From positions 1-32,972 of the forward strand of contig JAGXSS010000038.1 in NCBI GenBank assembly GCA_018334055.1: 32,972 bases of DNA. Reading direction: 5' to 3'. Position numbers and translations under genes: made by a program. The notes beneath the pieces are model-generated. The model was given only the letters and a program-made list of their open reading frames with translations, made no database searches and had not been told where the DNA came from. Source of the stretch: Peptococcaceae bacterium (GTDB lineage Bacteria > Bacillota > UBA994). The number at the start of each line of letters is the position of its first letter. The first letter of the stretch is position 1. Positions 1 through 6,506 of the stretch are shown piece by piece.

Positions 1-450
1 CTCCTCCGCAAAGCGCAATACTAAGACGGAGCGGTACATGGGGTTGAGCCTGGCCATAGCCTGCTCGAGGGCGCTCTGCAAATCCTTAAACTCCACCACT
101 TCATCCGGCCAAGGTTCGTCATCCTCTAATTGCCATGCTTGGTCGTCAAATTCTCCTAAAGGTTCATCTAAGTATACTATGTTCTTTTTGCGGCGCAAAA
201 AATCAATGGCGATATTTTGGGCAATGCGGTAGAGCCACGGGGAAAAACGCAGACTGCTGTCATAGGTGTGCAGGTTGTTATAGAGCCGAAGGAAGACGTC
301 CTGCGCTAGGTCGCGGGCGTCTTCGCGGTTGCCGGTCAGACGATAAAGAAAGGACACAATCCTGTCTTTATATAATTCTACCAATTGAGCAAACGCATGA
401 ACATCGTTCTGTTTTGCCCTTCTGGCTAGGGCTTGTTCCACCACATCCAC
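1..450 (-). CDS. ECF-type RNA polymerase sigma factor, 3' end cut by window edge
   Basis: The visible 150 residues are an extracytoplasmic-function sigma factor, which directs RNA polymerase to stress or envelope promoters. Sigma region 2 covers about residues 18-90, with the region 2.2-type stretch DARDLAQDVFLRLY (44-57) and the region 2.4-type PWLYRIAQNIAIDFLRRKK (71-89). An acidic linker follows, and region 4 begins near 125 (ALEQAMARLNPMYRSVLVLR). The helix-turn-helix of region 4 lies beyond the window. I chose the GTG at 450, which has GAGG 8 nt upstream. An in-frame ATG at 489 lies inside the predicted promoter, lacks a Shine-Dalgarno, and would precede the transcript start. A neighbouring anti-sigma factor is expected downstream, outside the window. 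The target regulon cannot be read here. Confidence 0.9.
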   Translation of the reverse strand, partial: MDVVEQALARRAKQNDVHAFAQLVELYKDRIVSFLYRLTGNREDARDLAQDVFLRLYNNLHTYDSSLRFSPWLYRIAQNIAIDFLRRKKNIVYLDEPLGEFDDQAWQLEDDEPWPDEVVEFKDLQSALEQAMARLNPMYRSVLVLRFAEE

Positions 451-482
451 GCCGCCGCCCTCATTCCTGCTCCAAACTATAC

Positions 483-508
483 TACGCATCTATATTCGCA
501 AAGTTACA
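483..508 (-). promoter_or_regulatory. ECF-sigma-type promoter, probably autoregulatory
   Basis: On the minus strand TGTAAC (508-503) is followed after exactly 16 nt by CGTA (486-483). This is one base away from the TGAAAC-N16-CGTA pattern known for SigW-class ECF promoters. The site lies just upstream of the GTG start of the sigma gene, so self-activation is the natural inference. Confidence 0.6.
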
Positions 509-580
509 CGTAATTCCTGCCAAATAATCGCCCGAGACCGACTTAGTGCAGGCATTGCTTCTTCTCGCGGCCTCATAAGA

Positions 581-620
581 CGAAGTGCAGAAAAGAGCAC
601 GGCGCCCTTCCTGCACTTCG
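581..620 (-). terminator. Inverted repeat after the ornithine operon, possible weak terminator
   Basis: CGAAGTGCAG (581-590) and CTGCACTTCG (611-620) are perfect 10-nt arms around a 20-nt loop. They lie 27 nt past the stop of the last operon gene and before the sigma gene. In the direction of transcription only TCTTAT follows, with no true T-run. An intrinsic terminator is therefore doubtful; a binding site or a 3'-end stabilising hairpin is equally possible. Confidence 0.35.
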
Positions 621-646
621 CTATCCTGCTGGTCCCTAGAACCGTG

Positions 647-1957
647 TTATTTTAGCTTCTGCAAAACATCCGCGAGCGTGGGCGAGCCGATCTCTTGCAG
701 TTCGTAGCGCACGCGGGTGGTGGGTTGCTTGATCTTCAATATGCGGCGGAGGTCAATCGGGGTGGCGATGAGCACCGCATCACAGGGGCTCGCCGCAATG
801 GTCTCCTCAAGCTCCTTAATTTGCTTGGCACCATAGCCCATGGCGGGGAGCAAGGCCCCCATGTGGGGGTAGTTTTGGAATACTGTCTTGATAGTGCCCA
901 CGGCATAAGGACGGGCATCAACCAGTTCGGCGCCAAACTTCTTCGCCGCCATCACACCGGCGCCATACGCCATCTCGCCATGAGTGAGGGTCGGGCCGTC
1001 CTCGATGACTAAGACTCGCTTGCCGCGCATTAGCTCGACATCTTCGACAAAGATGGGCGAAGCGCCGTCGATGACGATGGCCTTTGGGTTAAACTTAGCC
1101 ACACTGGCGCGCACCTTGTTGACGCCATCGGGATGCGCTGTTTCGATTTTGTTGATGACAATGACATCCGCCATGCGCAAGTTGGCCTCGCCGGGGTGGT
1201 AAAGCACTTCGTGGCCGGCGCGATGAGGGTCGACCAGGGTGATGTGGATGTCGGTCTTGTAGAAGGGAGTATCGTTGTTGCCGCCATCCCACACGATGAC
1301 ATCGGCTTCTTGCTCGGCGGAGCGCAAAATTCGCTCGTAGTCAACGCCGGCATAGACGATAATGCCGCGGTCAATATGGGGCTCGAATTCCTCGCGCTCC
1401 TCGATGGTGCATTTATGCAAATCTAGGTCGGCATAAGTGGCATAGCGCTGGCAGGCCTGTGCGGCGAGGTCCCCATAGGGCATGGGGTGGCGAATGGCGA
1501 CGACCTTTTTGCCCATGGCCTTCAAGGTATCGCAGACCTTACGCGTGGTCTGGCTCTTGCCCACACCGGTGCGCACGGCACAGACGGCCACCACCGGCTT
1601 GGTGGATTTAATCATGGTCTGGGAGGCTCCGAGCAGGCTGAAGGTCGCGCCGCAGGCAATGACCTCGGAGGCCTTGTTCATGACATAGATATGGGGTACA
1701 TCGCTGTAGGAGAAGACCACTTCATCTACCTTGAGTGTCTTAATGAGCTCGCGCAGTTCGCTTTCAGCAAAAATGGGGATGCCGGCAGGGTAGAGCTTAC
1801 CGCTGAGTTCTGCCGGGTAGACTCGGCCCTCGATATCTGGAATTTGGGTAGCGGTAAAGGCCACCACCTCCACCGTGGCATTGTCGCGGTACATGACATT
1901 AAAGTTGTGGAAGTCGCGCCCGGCGGCTCCCATGATAAGAATGCGGCGTTTTTGCAT
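647..1957 (-). CDS. Cyclic 2,3-diphosphoglycerate synthetase-like P-loop protein (COG2403 type)
   Basis: A 436-residue cytoplasmic protein. The N-terminal part (1-115) is Rossmann-like (RRILIMGAAGRDFHNFN at 4-20). A nucleotide-binding domain follows: P-loop RTGVGKS (129-135), Walker-B-like VIVWDGGNND (219-228), and VINKIE (267-271), which resembles a guanine-specificity motif. The layout fits the family named after archaeal cyclic 2,3-diphosphoglycerate synthetase. In bacteria the reaction is, to my knowledge, not established. Here it is the last gene of the ornithine/citrulline operon, 60 nt after argF, with AGGGGG before its ATG. A link to carbamoyl phosphate, arginine or ornithine metabolism is inference from position only; an unrelated GTPase or metabolite ligase role is possible. 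Confidence 0.8.
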   Translation of the reverse strand: MQKRRILIMGAAGRDFHNFNVMYRDNATVEVVAFTATQIPDIEGRVYPAELSGKLYPAGIPIFAESELRELIKTLKVDEVVFSYSDVPHIYVMNKASEVIACGATFSLLGASQTMIKSTKPVVAVCAVRTGVGKSQTTRKVCDTLKAMGKKVVAIRHPMPYGDLAAQACQRYATYADLDLHKCTIEEREEFEPHIDRGIIVYAGVDYERILRSAEQEADVIVWDGGNNDTPFYKTDIHITLVDPHRAGHEVLYHPGEANLRMADVIVINKIETAHPDGVNKVRASVAKFNPKAIVIDGASPIFVEDVELMRGKRVLVIEDGPTLTHGEMAYGAGVMAAKKFGAELVDARPYAVGTIKTVFQNYPHMGALLPAMGYGAKQIKELEETIAASPCDAVLIATPIDLRRILKIKQPTTRVRYELQEIGSPTLADVLQKLK

Positions 1958-2017
1958 TATGGTTCCCCCTCTTTGGTTCTTGATTGACGAATATAATTTT
2001 TAACCGGCAACTACCTG

Positions 2018-2950
2018 CTACATCACGAGGGCCATGATGGCCTTTTGCACATGGAGGCGATTTTCGGCTTCGTCCCAGACCACAGATTGCGGTCCGTCGA
2101 TAACTTCGTCAGTCACTTCTTCGTTGCGGTGCGCCGGCAAGCAGTGCAGGAAGAGGGCATCTGGCTTGGCTAGCTGCATGAGCTTGGCATTTACCTGGTA
2201 AGGCATGAGGTCCTTGACGCGCTTAGCATGCTCCGCCTCTTGTCCCATCGAAGCCCAGACATCGGTGTAGACGACATCTGCCCCGCGCACGCCTTCTTCT
2301 ACATCGCCCGTCACCACGACTTTAGCGCCCGTGAGCAAGGCATCTTCTTTGGCTAAACGCACGATATTGGCATCGGGCAAGTAGCCGGAGGGAGAGCAGA
2401 TAGTTACATCCAACCCCATCTTGGCACAGCCAAAGAGCAGCGAATGCGCCATATTGTTGCCATCGCCGATGTAGACGAGCTTCAGCCCTTGGAGGCGATT
2501 CTTCTTTTCCCAAATGGTAAAGAGGTCGGCCGCCACCTGGCAGGGATGCAAGAGGTCGGTCAAGCCGTTAATAATGGGGATGCTCCCGTACTTGGCGAGG
2601 TCGAGGACGTCTTGATGGGCATAGGTACGAATCATGATGCCATCGACGTAGCGCGAGAGTACGCGCGCCGTGTCGGCGATGGTCTCGCCCCTCTTCAACT
2701 GCAGGTCATTGGCCGACAAGAACAAGGCATAGCCCCCTAGTTGCCACATGCCCACTTCAAAAGAAATGCGCGTGCGGGTGGAAGCCTTTTGGAAAATCAT
2801 GCCCAGGGTCTTGCCTTTCAGCGGTTGAAATGGTTCGCCCATCTTTTGCTTGAGCTTCATCATCTCGGTGGTCTTAAAGACCTGCCACAGTTCCTCTTGG
2901 GTGAAGTCGTGGAGTGAAATAAAGTGTCTGCCTTTTAGTGTTACGCTCAT
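2018..2950 (-). CDS. argF: Ornithine carbamoyltransferase, probably catabolic
   Basis: Interconverts citrulline plus phosphate with L-ornithine plus carbamoyl phosphate. The 310-residue length is normal. The carbamoyl phosphate loop STRTR is at 57-61, HPCQ at 135-138, the ornithine-binding DVWASMG at 230-236, and the catalytic HCLPAHR at 269-275. AAGGAGG lies 7 nt before the ATG, and only 17 nt separate it from the carbamate kinase stop. The biosynthetic and catabolic forms (ArgF and ArcB) cannot be split by motif. The neighbourhood of carbamate kinase and ornithine-degrading genes, with no arginine biosynthesis genes, favours phosphorolysis of citrulline to supply ornithine and ATP. Confidence 0.96.
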   Translation of the reverse strand: MSVTLKGRHFISLHDFTQEELWQVFKTTEMMKLKQKMGEPFQPLKGKTLGMIFQKASTRTRISFEVGMWQLGGYALFLSANDLQLKRGETIADTARVLSRYVDGIMIRTYAHQDVLDLAKYGSIPIINGLTDLLHPCQVAADLFTIWEKKNRLQGLKLVYIGDGNNMAHSLLFGCAKMGLDVTICSPSGYLPDANIVRLAKEDALLTGAKVVVTGDVEEGVRGADVVYTDVWASMGQEAEHAKRVKDLMPYQVNAKLMQLAKPDALFLHCLPAHRNEEVTDEVIDGPQSVVWDEAENRLHVQKAIMALVM

Positions 2951-2967
2951 GCTAATTCCTCCTTGTT

Positions 2968-3909
2968 CTATTTATGTAGAATGGTCCCGGCCAAGCCCGC
3001 TACAGCTTGTCCGGCCATTGCTAGCGAGGTGATAATGCTCCGTCTGCCTCCGTCCTCGATGAAACGAATGGCGGCGAGCATCTTTGGCCCCATGCTGCCG
3101 GCGGCAAAATGCCCTTGACTCTGGTAGATTTTGGCTTCGTCGAGGGTGAGAGCTCCGAGATTTACTTGCTCGGGAGTGTTGAAGTTGATAGCCACCTGCG
3201 GTACATCGGTGAGAATCATCAGGGTATCGGCCCGGACATCACAGGCTAAGCGCTCGCCAGCTAAATCCTTGTCGATGACGGCCTCCACTCCTAGGTACTG
3301 ACCGCCCTTTTCAACCACCGGTATGCCACCGCCGCCACTGGTCACCACTATAGCGCCAGCCTGAAGCAAGCTCAGCACGGCCTCTTTTTCGATAAGACCT
3401 ATCGGGTCAGGCGAAGGAACAACTCTCCGCCAACCCCCTCTGGCTTTGTCTTCTTTCATGGACCAGTTTTTGTCTGTGCTAAAGCGCAGAGCTTCTACCT
3501 CACTATAAAACGCCCCGACAGGCTTAGTGGGGGAAGTGAAGGCAGGGTCATCGCCGTTCACGAGCACCTGCGTCACCAAACTCACCACCGGCCGCGCCAG
3601 CCCCCGCTCTCTTAAGATATTGGTCAGGGACTGCTGCACCATGTAGCCGATTTGGCCCTGCGTGGCCGCCCCACACATATCGAGTGGCATGGGCGGCACT
3701 TGCTCCTTGGCGATATCATTCTGCAGGAGGACGGCTCCCACCTGCGGGCCATTGCCATGCGTGACCACCACCTGGTGCCCCGCCTGCACCAAGTCCGCGA
3801 CCGCGAGACAGGCCGTGTGCACATTGGCGCGCTGTTCCTCCACGGTGCCCTTCTGTTTAGACTGCAAGATAGCGTTTCCACCAAAGGCGATGACAATTCT
3901 CTCTGACAT
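2968..3909 (-). CDS. arcC: Carbamate kinase
   Basis: Transfers phosphate from carbamoyl phosphate to ADP, giving ATP, CO2 and ammonia; this is the energy-yielding step after ornithine carbamoyltransferase. The amino acid kinase fold is shown by GGNAI (10-14), HGNGPQVG (51-58), the KPVGAFYS segment, SGGGGIPV and the VIDKDLA stretch. The start is the ATG at 3909: AGGAGG sits 6 nt upstream and the product is 313 residues, the usual family size. An upstream in-frame ATG at 4011 would add 34 unrelated residues, and the ATG at 3915 touches the Shine-Dalgarno directly. The gene lies between orr and argF behind a 172-nt leader, so it may have some control of its own. Confidence 0.96.
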   Translation of the reverse strand: MSERIVIAFGGNAILQSKQKGTVEEQRANVHTACLAVADLVQAGHQVVVTHGNGPQVGAVLLQNDIAKEQVPPMPLDMCGAATQGQIGYMVQQSLTNILRERGLARPVVSLVTQVLVNGDDPAFTSPTKPVGAFYSEVEALRFSTDKNWSMKEDKARGGWRRVVPSPDPIGLIEKEAVLSLLQAGAIVVTSGGGGIPVVEKGGQYLGVEAVIDKDLAGERLACDVRADTLMILTDVPQVAINFNTPEQVNLGALTLDEAKIYQSQGHFAAGSMGPKMLAAIRFIEDGGRRSIITSLAMAGQAVAGLAGTILHK

Positions 3910-4081
3910 AGACATCCTCCTACTCTCGTGGCCATTGATACAGCGGAGATGGACCGAACATAAATTCGACTTACTGCAGATGATGTCCTTCCCTGGCAAA
4001 GACATCCGCAATTTTCGTCATATTTTCCCGGGAAATAATATAGCACGAACTATGTCGTTTAACCGCACCGAACCAACCGCA
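3910..4081 (-). promoter_or_regulatory. Structured leader between orr and arcC with possible internal promoter and operator
   Basis: This spacer is unusually long for the operon. An extended -10 box TGC-TATATT reads on the minus strand at 4045-4037, with no clear -35. A perfect 12-bp palindrome TTTCCCGGGAAA (4024-4035) follows it immediately, where an operator at the transcript start would lie. Further on, GGATGTC (4007-4001) can pair with GACATC (3987-3982). The same GACATC could instead pair with the second GGATGTC copy at 3917-3911, which overlaps the arcC ribosome binding site. CAGATGATG at the orr stop (4088-4080) also pairs with CATCATCTG (3985-3977). A switch is possible but untested. 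Confidence 0.4.
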
Positions 4082-5140
4082 TCATCTGACATATACTTTT
4101 TTCACATAAGGCGAAGTCGCCGCCGCCAAGAGAGCTCCATAGCTCGGAATAAAGGAGATGTGGTCACCCACCGCCAAGGCCGACGCCTTAGTCACGTCCA
4201 GAATAAGGTGGTCACTGCTACCCCCTAGCACCTCACAACCCTCGAGGAGCGGAGTCAAGCCCTCGGGGACCGTGTCCTGCCGCCCGATATCCAGTATGGC
4301 GCGCATCTGTAAACCGCGATCGACAAAGGACGGTACATTACCAAAGGCGTCTTGGCTGATAGTGCCCAGCGGCACGGACGGCTTGGACTTGAGTTCGATG
4401 ATCTCGGCGGTAATGAGACAGGCGTCCAAGTGGGCGCCGGGGAGGGGAGCGCGGTTAATGGTCTCCCGCCCGAGAATAATCCCTTCGCCGATGCGCAAGT
4501 TGTTCACCCCACGACCCAGCTTCTTCTCAGCCAAGAGCGCCAGGCTACTCGAATTGCCGCCCGAAACCAGCATGGGCAGGCCGAGTGTCTGTTCTGCCTG
4601 CTTAGCAAGCCCAGAGAGGAGGTCTTGATTGCTTTCGTCTGGGATGACGCCGCCAAAGCAGGCTAAATTGGTCCCCACCCCGACTATTTTAAGCCCGGGC
4701 AGCAGCTTGACAGCCTCTAGCAAAAAGAGAAAATCGTCCGGCCACACCCCTTCGCGCAGGTCACCCACATCGACCATCAAGATTATTTGGTGCGTAGTCC
4801 CCATGGCGATGGCCGCACAGCTGAGCGCTTGGCAAGTGGCTAGCTCAGAATTAAGACTGATGTCCGCGAGCGCCACTACTTCGGCGGCGGCGCTCAAAGT
4901 GGGCACACGCAAAAGCACAAAGGGCCCCTCCACGCCGGCCTGCCGCAGGCGGGCAATGTTTTCGAGGCGCGAGTCGGCAATGCCCACTGCTCCCGCAGCC
5001 AAGAAGACCTCGGCCACCCGCGGAGCGCCGCAAAGCACTTTGGTCACCGCAAAAATGCTGACCCCCTGCTCCTTGGCCTGCCGACAGACTAGGGCGGCGT
5101 TGTGCTCTAGCCGCGTTAAATCAATAGTTAGGTACGGCAC
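4082..5140 (-). CDS. orr: Ornithine racemase (alanine racemase-like, PLP-dependent)
   Basis: Converts L-ornithine to D-ornithine, the substrate of the aminomutase encoded upstream. It is a fold-type III PLP enzyme: an N-terminal TIM barrel whose Schiff-base lysine is K34 in AVTKVL, a glycine/serine phosphate-binding loop SGGNSSSLAL, the family stretch NLRIGEGIILGRET, and a C-terminal beta domain. I place the start at GTG 5140, where GGAGGAG lies 7 nt upstream, giving 352 residues. A TTG at 5155 extends the frame by five codons but falls inside that Shine-Dalgarno. The start overlaps the end of the mutL-like gene by 20 nt, indicating translational coupling. Another amino-acid racemase is possible from sequence alone; the operon makes ornithine the clear choice. 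Confidence 0.9.
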   Translation of the reverse strand: MPYLTIDLTRLEHNAALVCRQAKEQGVSIFAVTKVLCGAPRVAEVFLAAGAVGIADSRLENIARLRQAGVEGPFVLLRVPTLSAAAEVVALADISLNSELATCQALSCAAIAMGTTHQIILMVDVGDLREGVWPDDFLFLLEAVKLLPGLKIVGVGTNLACFGGVIPDESNQDLLSGLAKQAEQTLGLPMLVSGGNSSSLALLAEKKLGRGVNNLRIGEGIILGRETINRAPLPGAHLDACLITAEIIELKSKPSVPLGTISQDAFGNVPSFVDRGLQMRAILDIGRQDTVPEGLTPLLEGCEVLGGSSDHLILDVTKASALAVGDHISFIPSYGALLAAATSPYVKKVYVR

Positions 5141-6506
5141 CGGTCTCTCCTCCAATATTTAGACTTTGCTCCATGAGCACTTCTGCCGCCCCCTTATACT
5201 CCTGACTGAGGACGCCGAGCACCGCTAAGTTGTAGTGGCGGTCAATAACCACGCGAAACTCCCGCGGGTACATGGTTTGCTTGGCGGATGGACGAAGCGC
5301 CAGACGCAGTAAATCGGCCGCCCCCGCCAGACGAGTCAAGGGGCCTCCTGTGCCGATGACCCACTTGACGGCGGTCAAGTCGCGGCCCATGGCGACGACA
5401 TACTTCCCACCCGGTCCATAGAGATGCTTGACACAGCCGGCATGGCGCTCGAGGGCTGTGCCGACGGCCTTGGCGGTCAGTAGCTCTAGGGCGCGCACTT
5501 CCTCGGGTGTCTTTGGGAACGCCCCCCAACTGGCGATTACCGCCCCGAGGTCCACCATACTTTGTTTGGCCTCATCGGGAGTGACTAACAGGGCCACCTG
5601 CTCGGCGTTGACATACACTCCCAAATCTCCCTCGACGGTGCGCTTGGCTAAGGGCTCCGGGCTGTAGGCGAGGCGACTTAGCTCCTCACTCCCCATGGTC
5701 ACCGAATGCACATCGGTAGTGGCACCGCCGACATCAACGACGAGCAAGTCCCCGATATGCCGATAGAGCAACTCGGCGGCCTGCATCACCGCGCCCGGGG
5801 TGGGCATGATGGTCCCTTGCACGAGGCTACGGATTTTCTCCATGCCGGGCGCATGGACGATGTGTTCCTCGAAAACCTGTTGTATGGCTCGCCGCGCCGG
5901 TAAAACGTTTAGCTCGTCAATGCGGGGGTAGACGTTTTCGACGGTCAAGACCCTTTTGCCGGCCCGCCGGAGGATGTGCGCCACCTCATCACGGCAGGCA
6001 GAATTTCCGGCATAGATAATCGGCGCGTCTAGCGGCAGCTTGGCCAGCAAGGCAGCATTCTGTAAGGCCGTCTTGGTCTCACCGTGGTCGACCCCGCCGG
6101 CTAAAAGAATAATGTTGGGCCTGATGTCTTCGAGCCTGGCGAGATGCTCGATTGTAAGCTCGCCGGCTGTGACCATCCTGACTATGGCCCCGGCGCCCAG
6201 AGCCGCCTCGCGCGCCGCCCGCGCCGTCATCTCGTAGGCCAAGCCGTGCACTGTCATGCGAAGGCCACCGGCGGCACTACTCACCGCGAGCATGCGCTGC
6301 CAGTGCAGCCTTCCACCGAGCTTGTTCTCTAGGTCGACGGTCGCTTCCCTGAGGCCAATAGTAACGTCTCCCGCCGGCACTGAAGTCGGGGCCATGCCCT
6401 GCCCGAGAAAAACAGGGTGTGGACTGGCCAGGTCGGCAAAAGCATTGACCACCGTGGTCGTGCTGCCTATTTCTGCCACGAGGACATCGGCAGCGAACTC
6501 CCTCAC
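5121..6506 (-). CDS. MutL-like ASKHA ATPase, probable reactivating factor of ornithine aminomutase
   Basis: 461 residues related to the glutamate mutase MutL family, an acetate-kinase/Hsp70/actin-fold ATPase group that accompanies AdoCbl-dependent mutases. The first phosphate loop is AEIGSTTTVV (11-20), the second DVGGATTD (258-265), and LLAGGVDHG lies at 134-142. It is not the DNA mismatch repair MutL. The start is GTG overlapping the oraE stop in GTGA, so it is translated with oraE. Position between the aminomutase and the ornithine racemase suggests it restores or chaperones the cobalamin enzyme. That role is inferred; the family assignment is firm. Confidence 0.88.
   Translation of the reverse strand: MREFAADVLVAEIGSTTTVVNAFADLASPHPVFLGQGMAPTSVPAGDVTIGLREATVDLENKLGGRLHWQRMLAVSSAAGGLRMTVHGLAYEMTARAAREAALGAGAIVRMVTAGELTIEHLARLEDIRPNIILLAGGVDHGETKTALQNAALLAKLPLDAPIIYAGNSACRDEVAHILRRAGKRVLTVENVYPRIDELNVLPARRAIQQVFEEHIVHAPGMEKIRSLVQGTIMPTPGAVMQAAELLYRHIGDLLVVDVGGATTDVHSVTMGSEELSRLAYSPEPLAKRTVEGDLGVYVNAEQVALLVTPDEAKQSMVDLGAVIASWGAFPKTPEEVRALELLTAKAVGTALERHAGCVKHLYGPGGKYVVAMGRDLTAVKWVIGTGGPLTRLAGAADLLRLALRPSAKQTMYPREFRVVIDRHYNLAVLGVLSQEYKGAAEVLMEQSLNIGGETGAVPNY

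Noticed and set aside
4629-5162. Plus-strand open frame of 177 codons
   Set aside because: Antisense to orr. The Ser/Thr/Ala-rich translation is typical of a shadow frame.
5121-6506. MutL-like gene considered as DNA mismatch repair MutL
   Set aside because: It lacks the GHKL ATPase motifs and has ASKHA phosphate loops; the shared name comes from glutamate mutase MutL.
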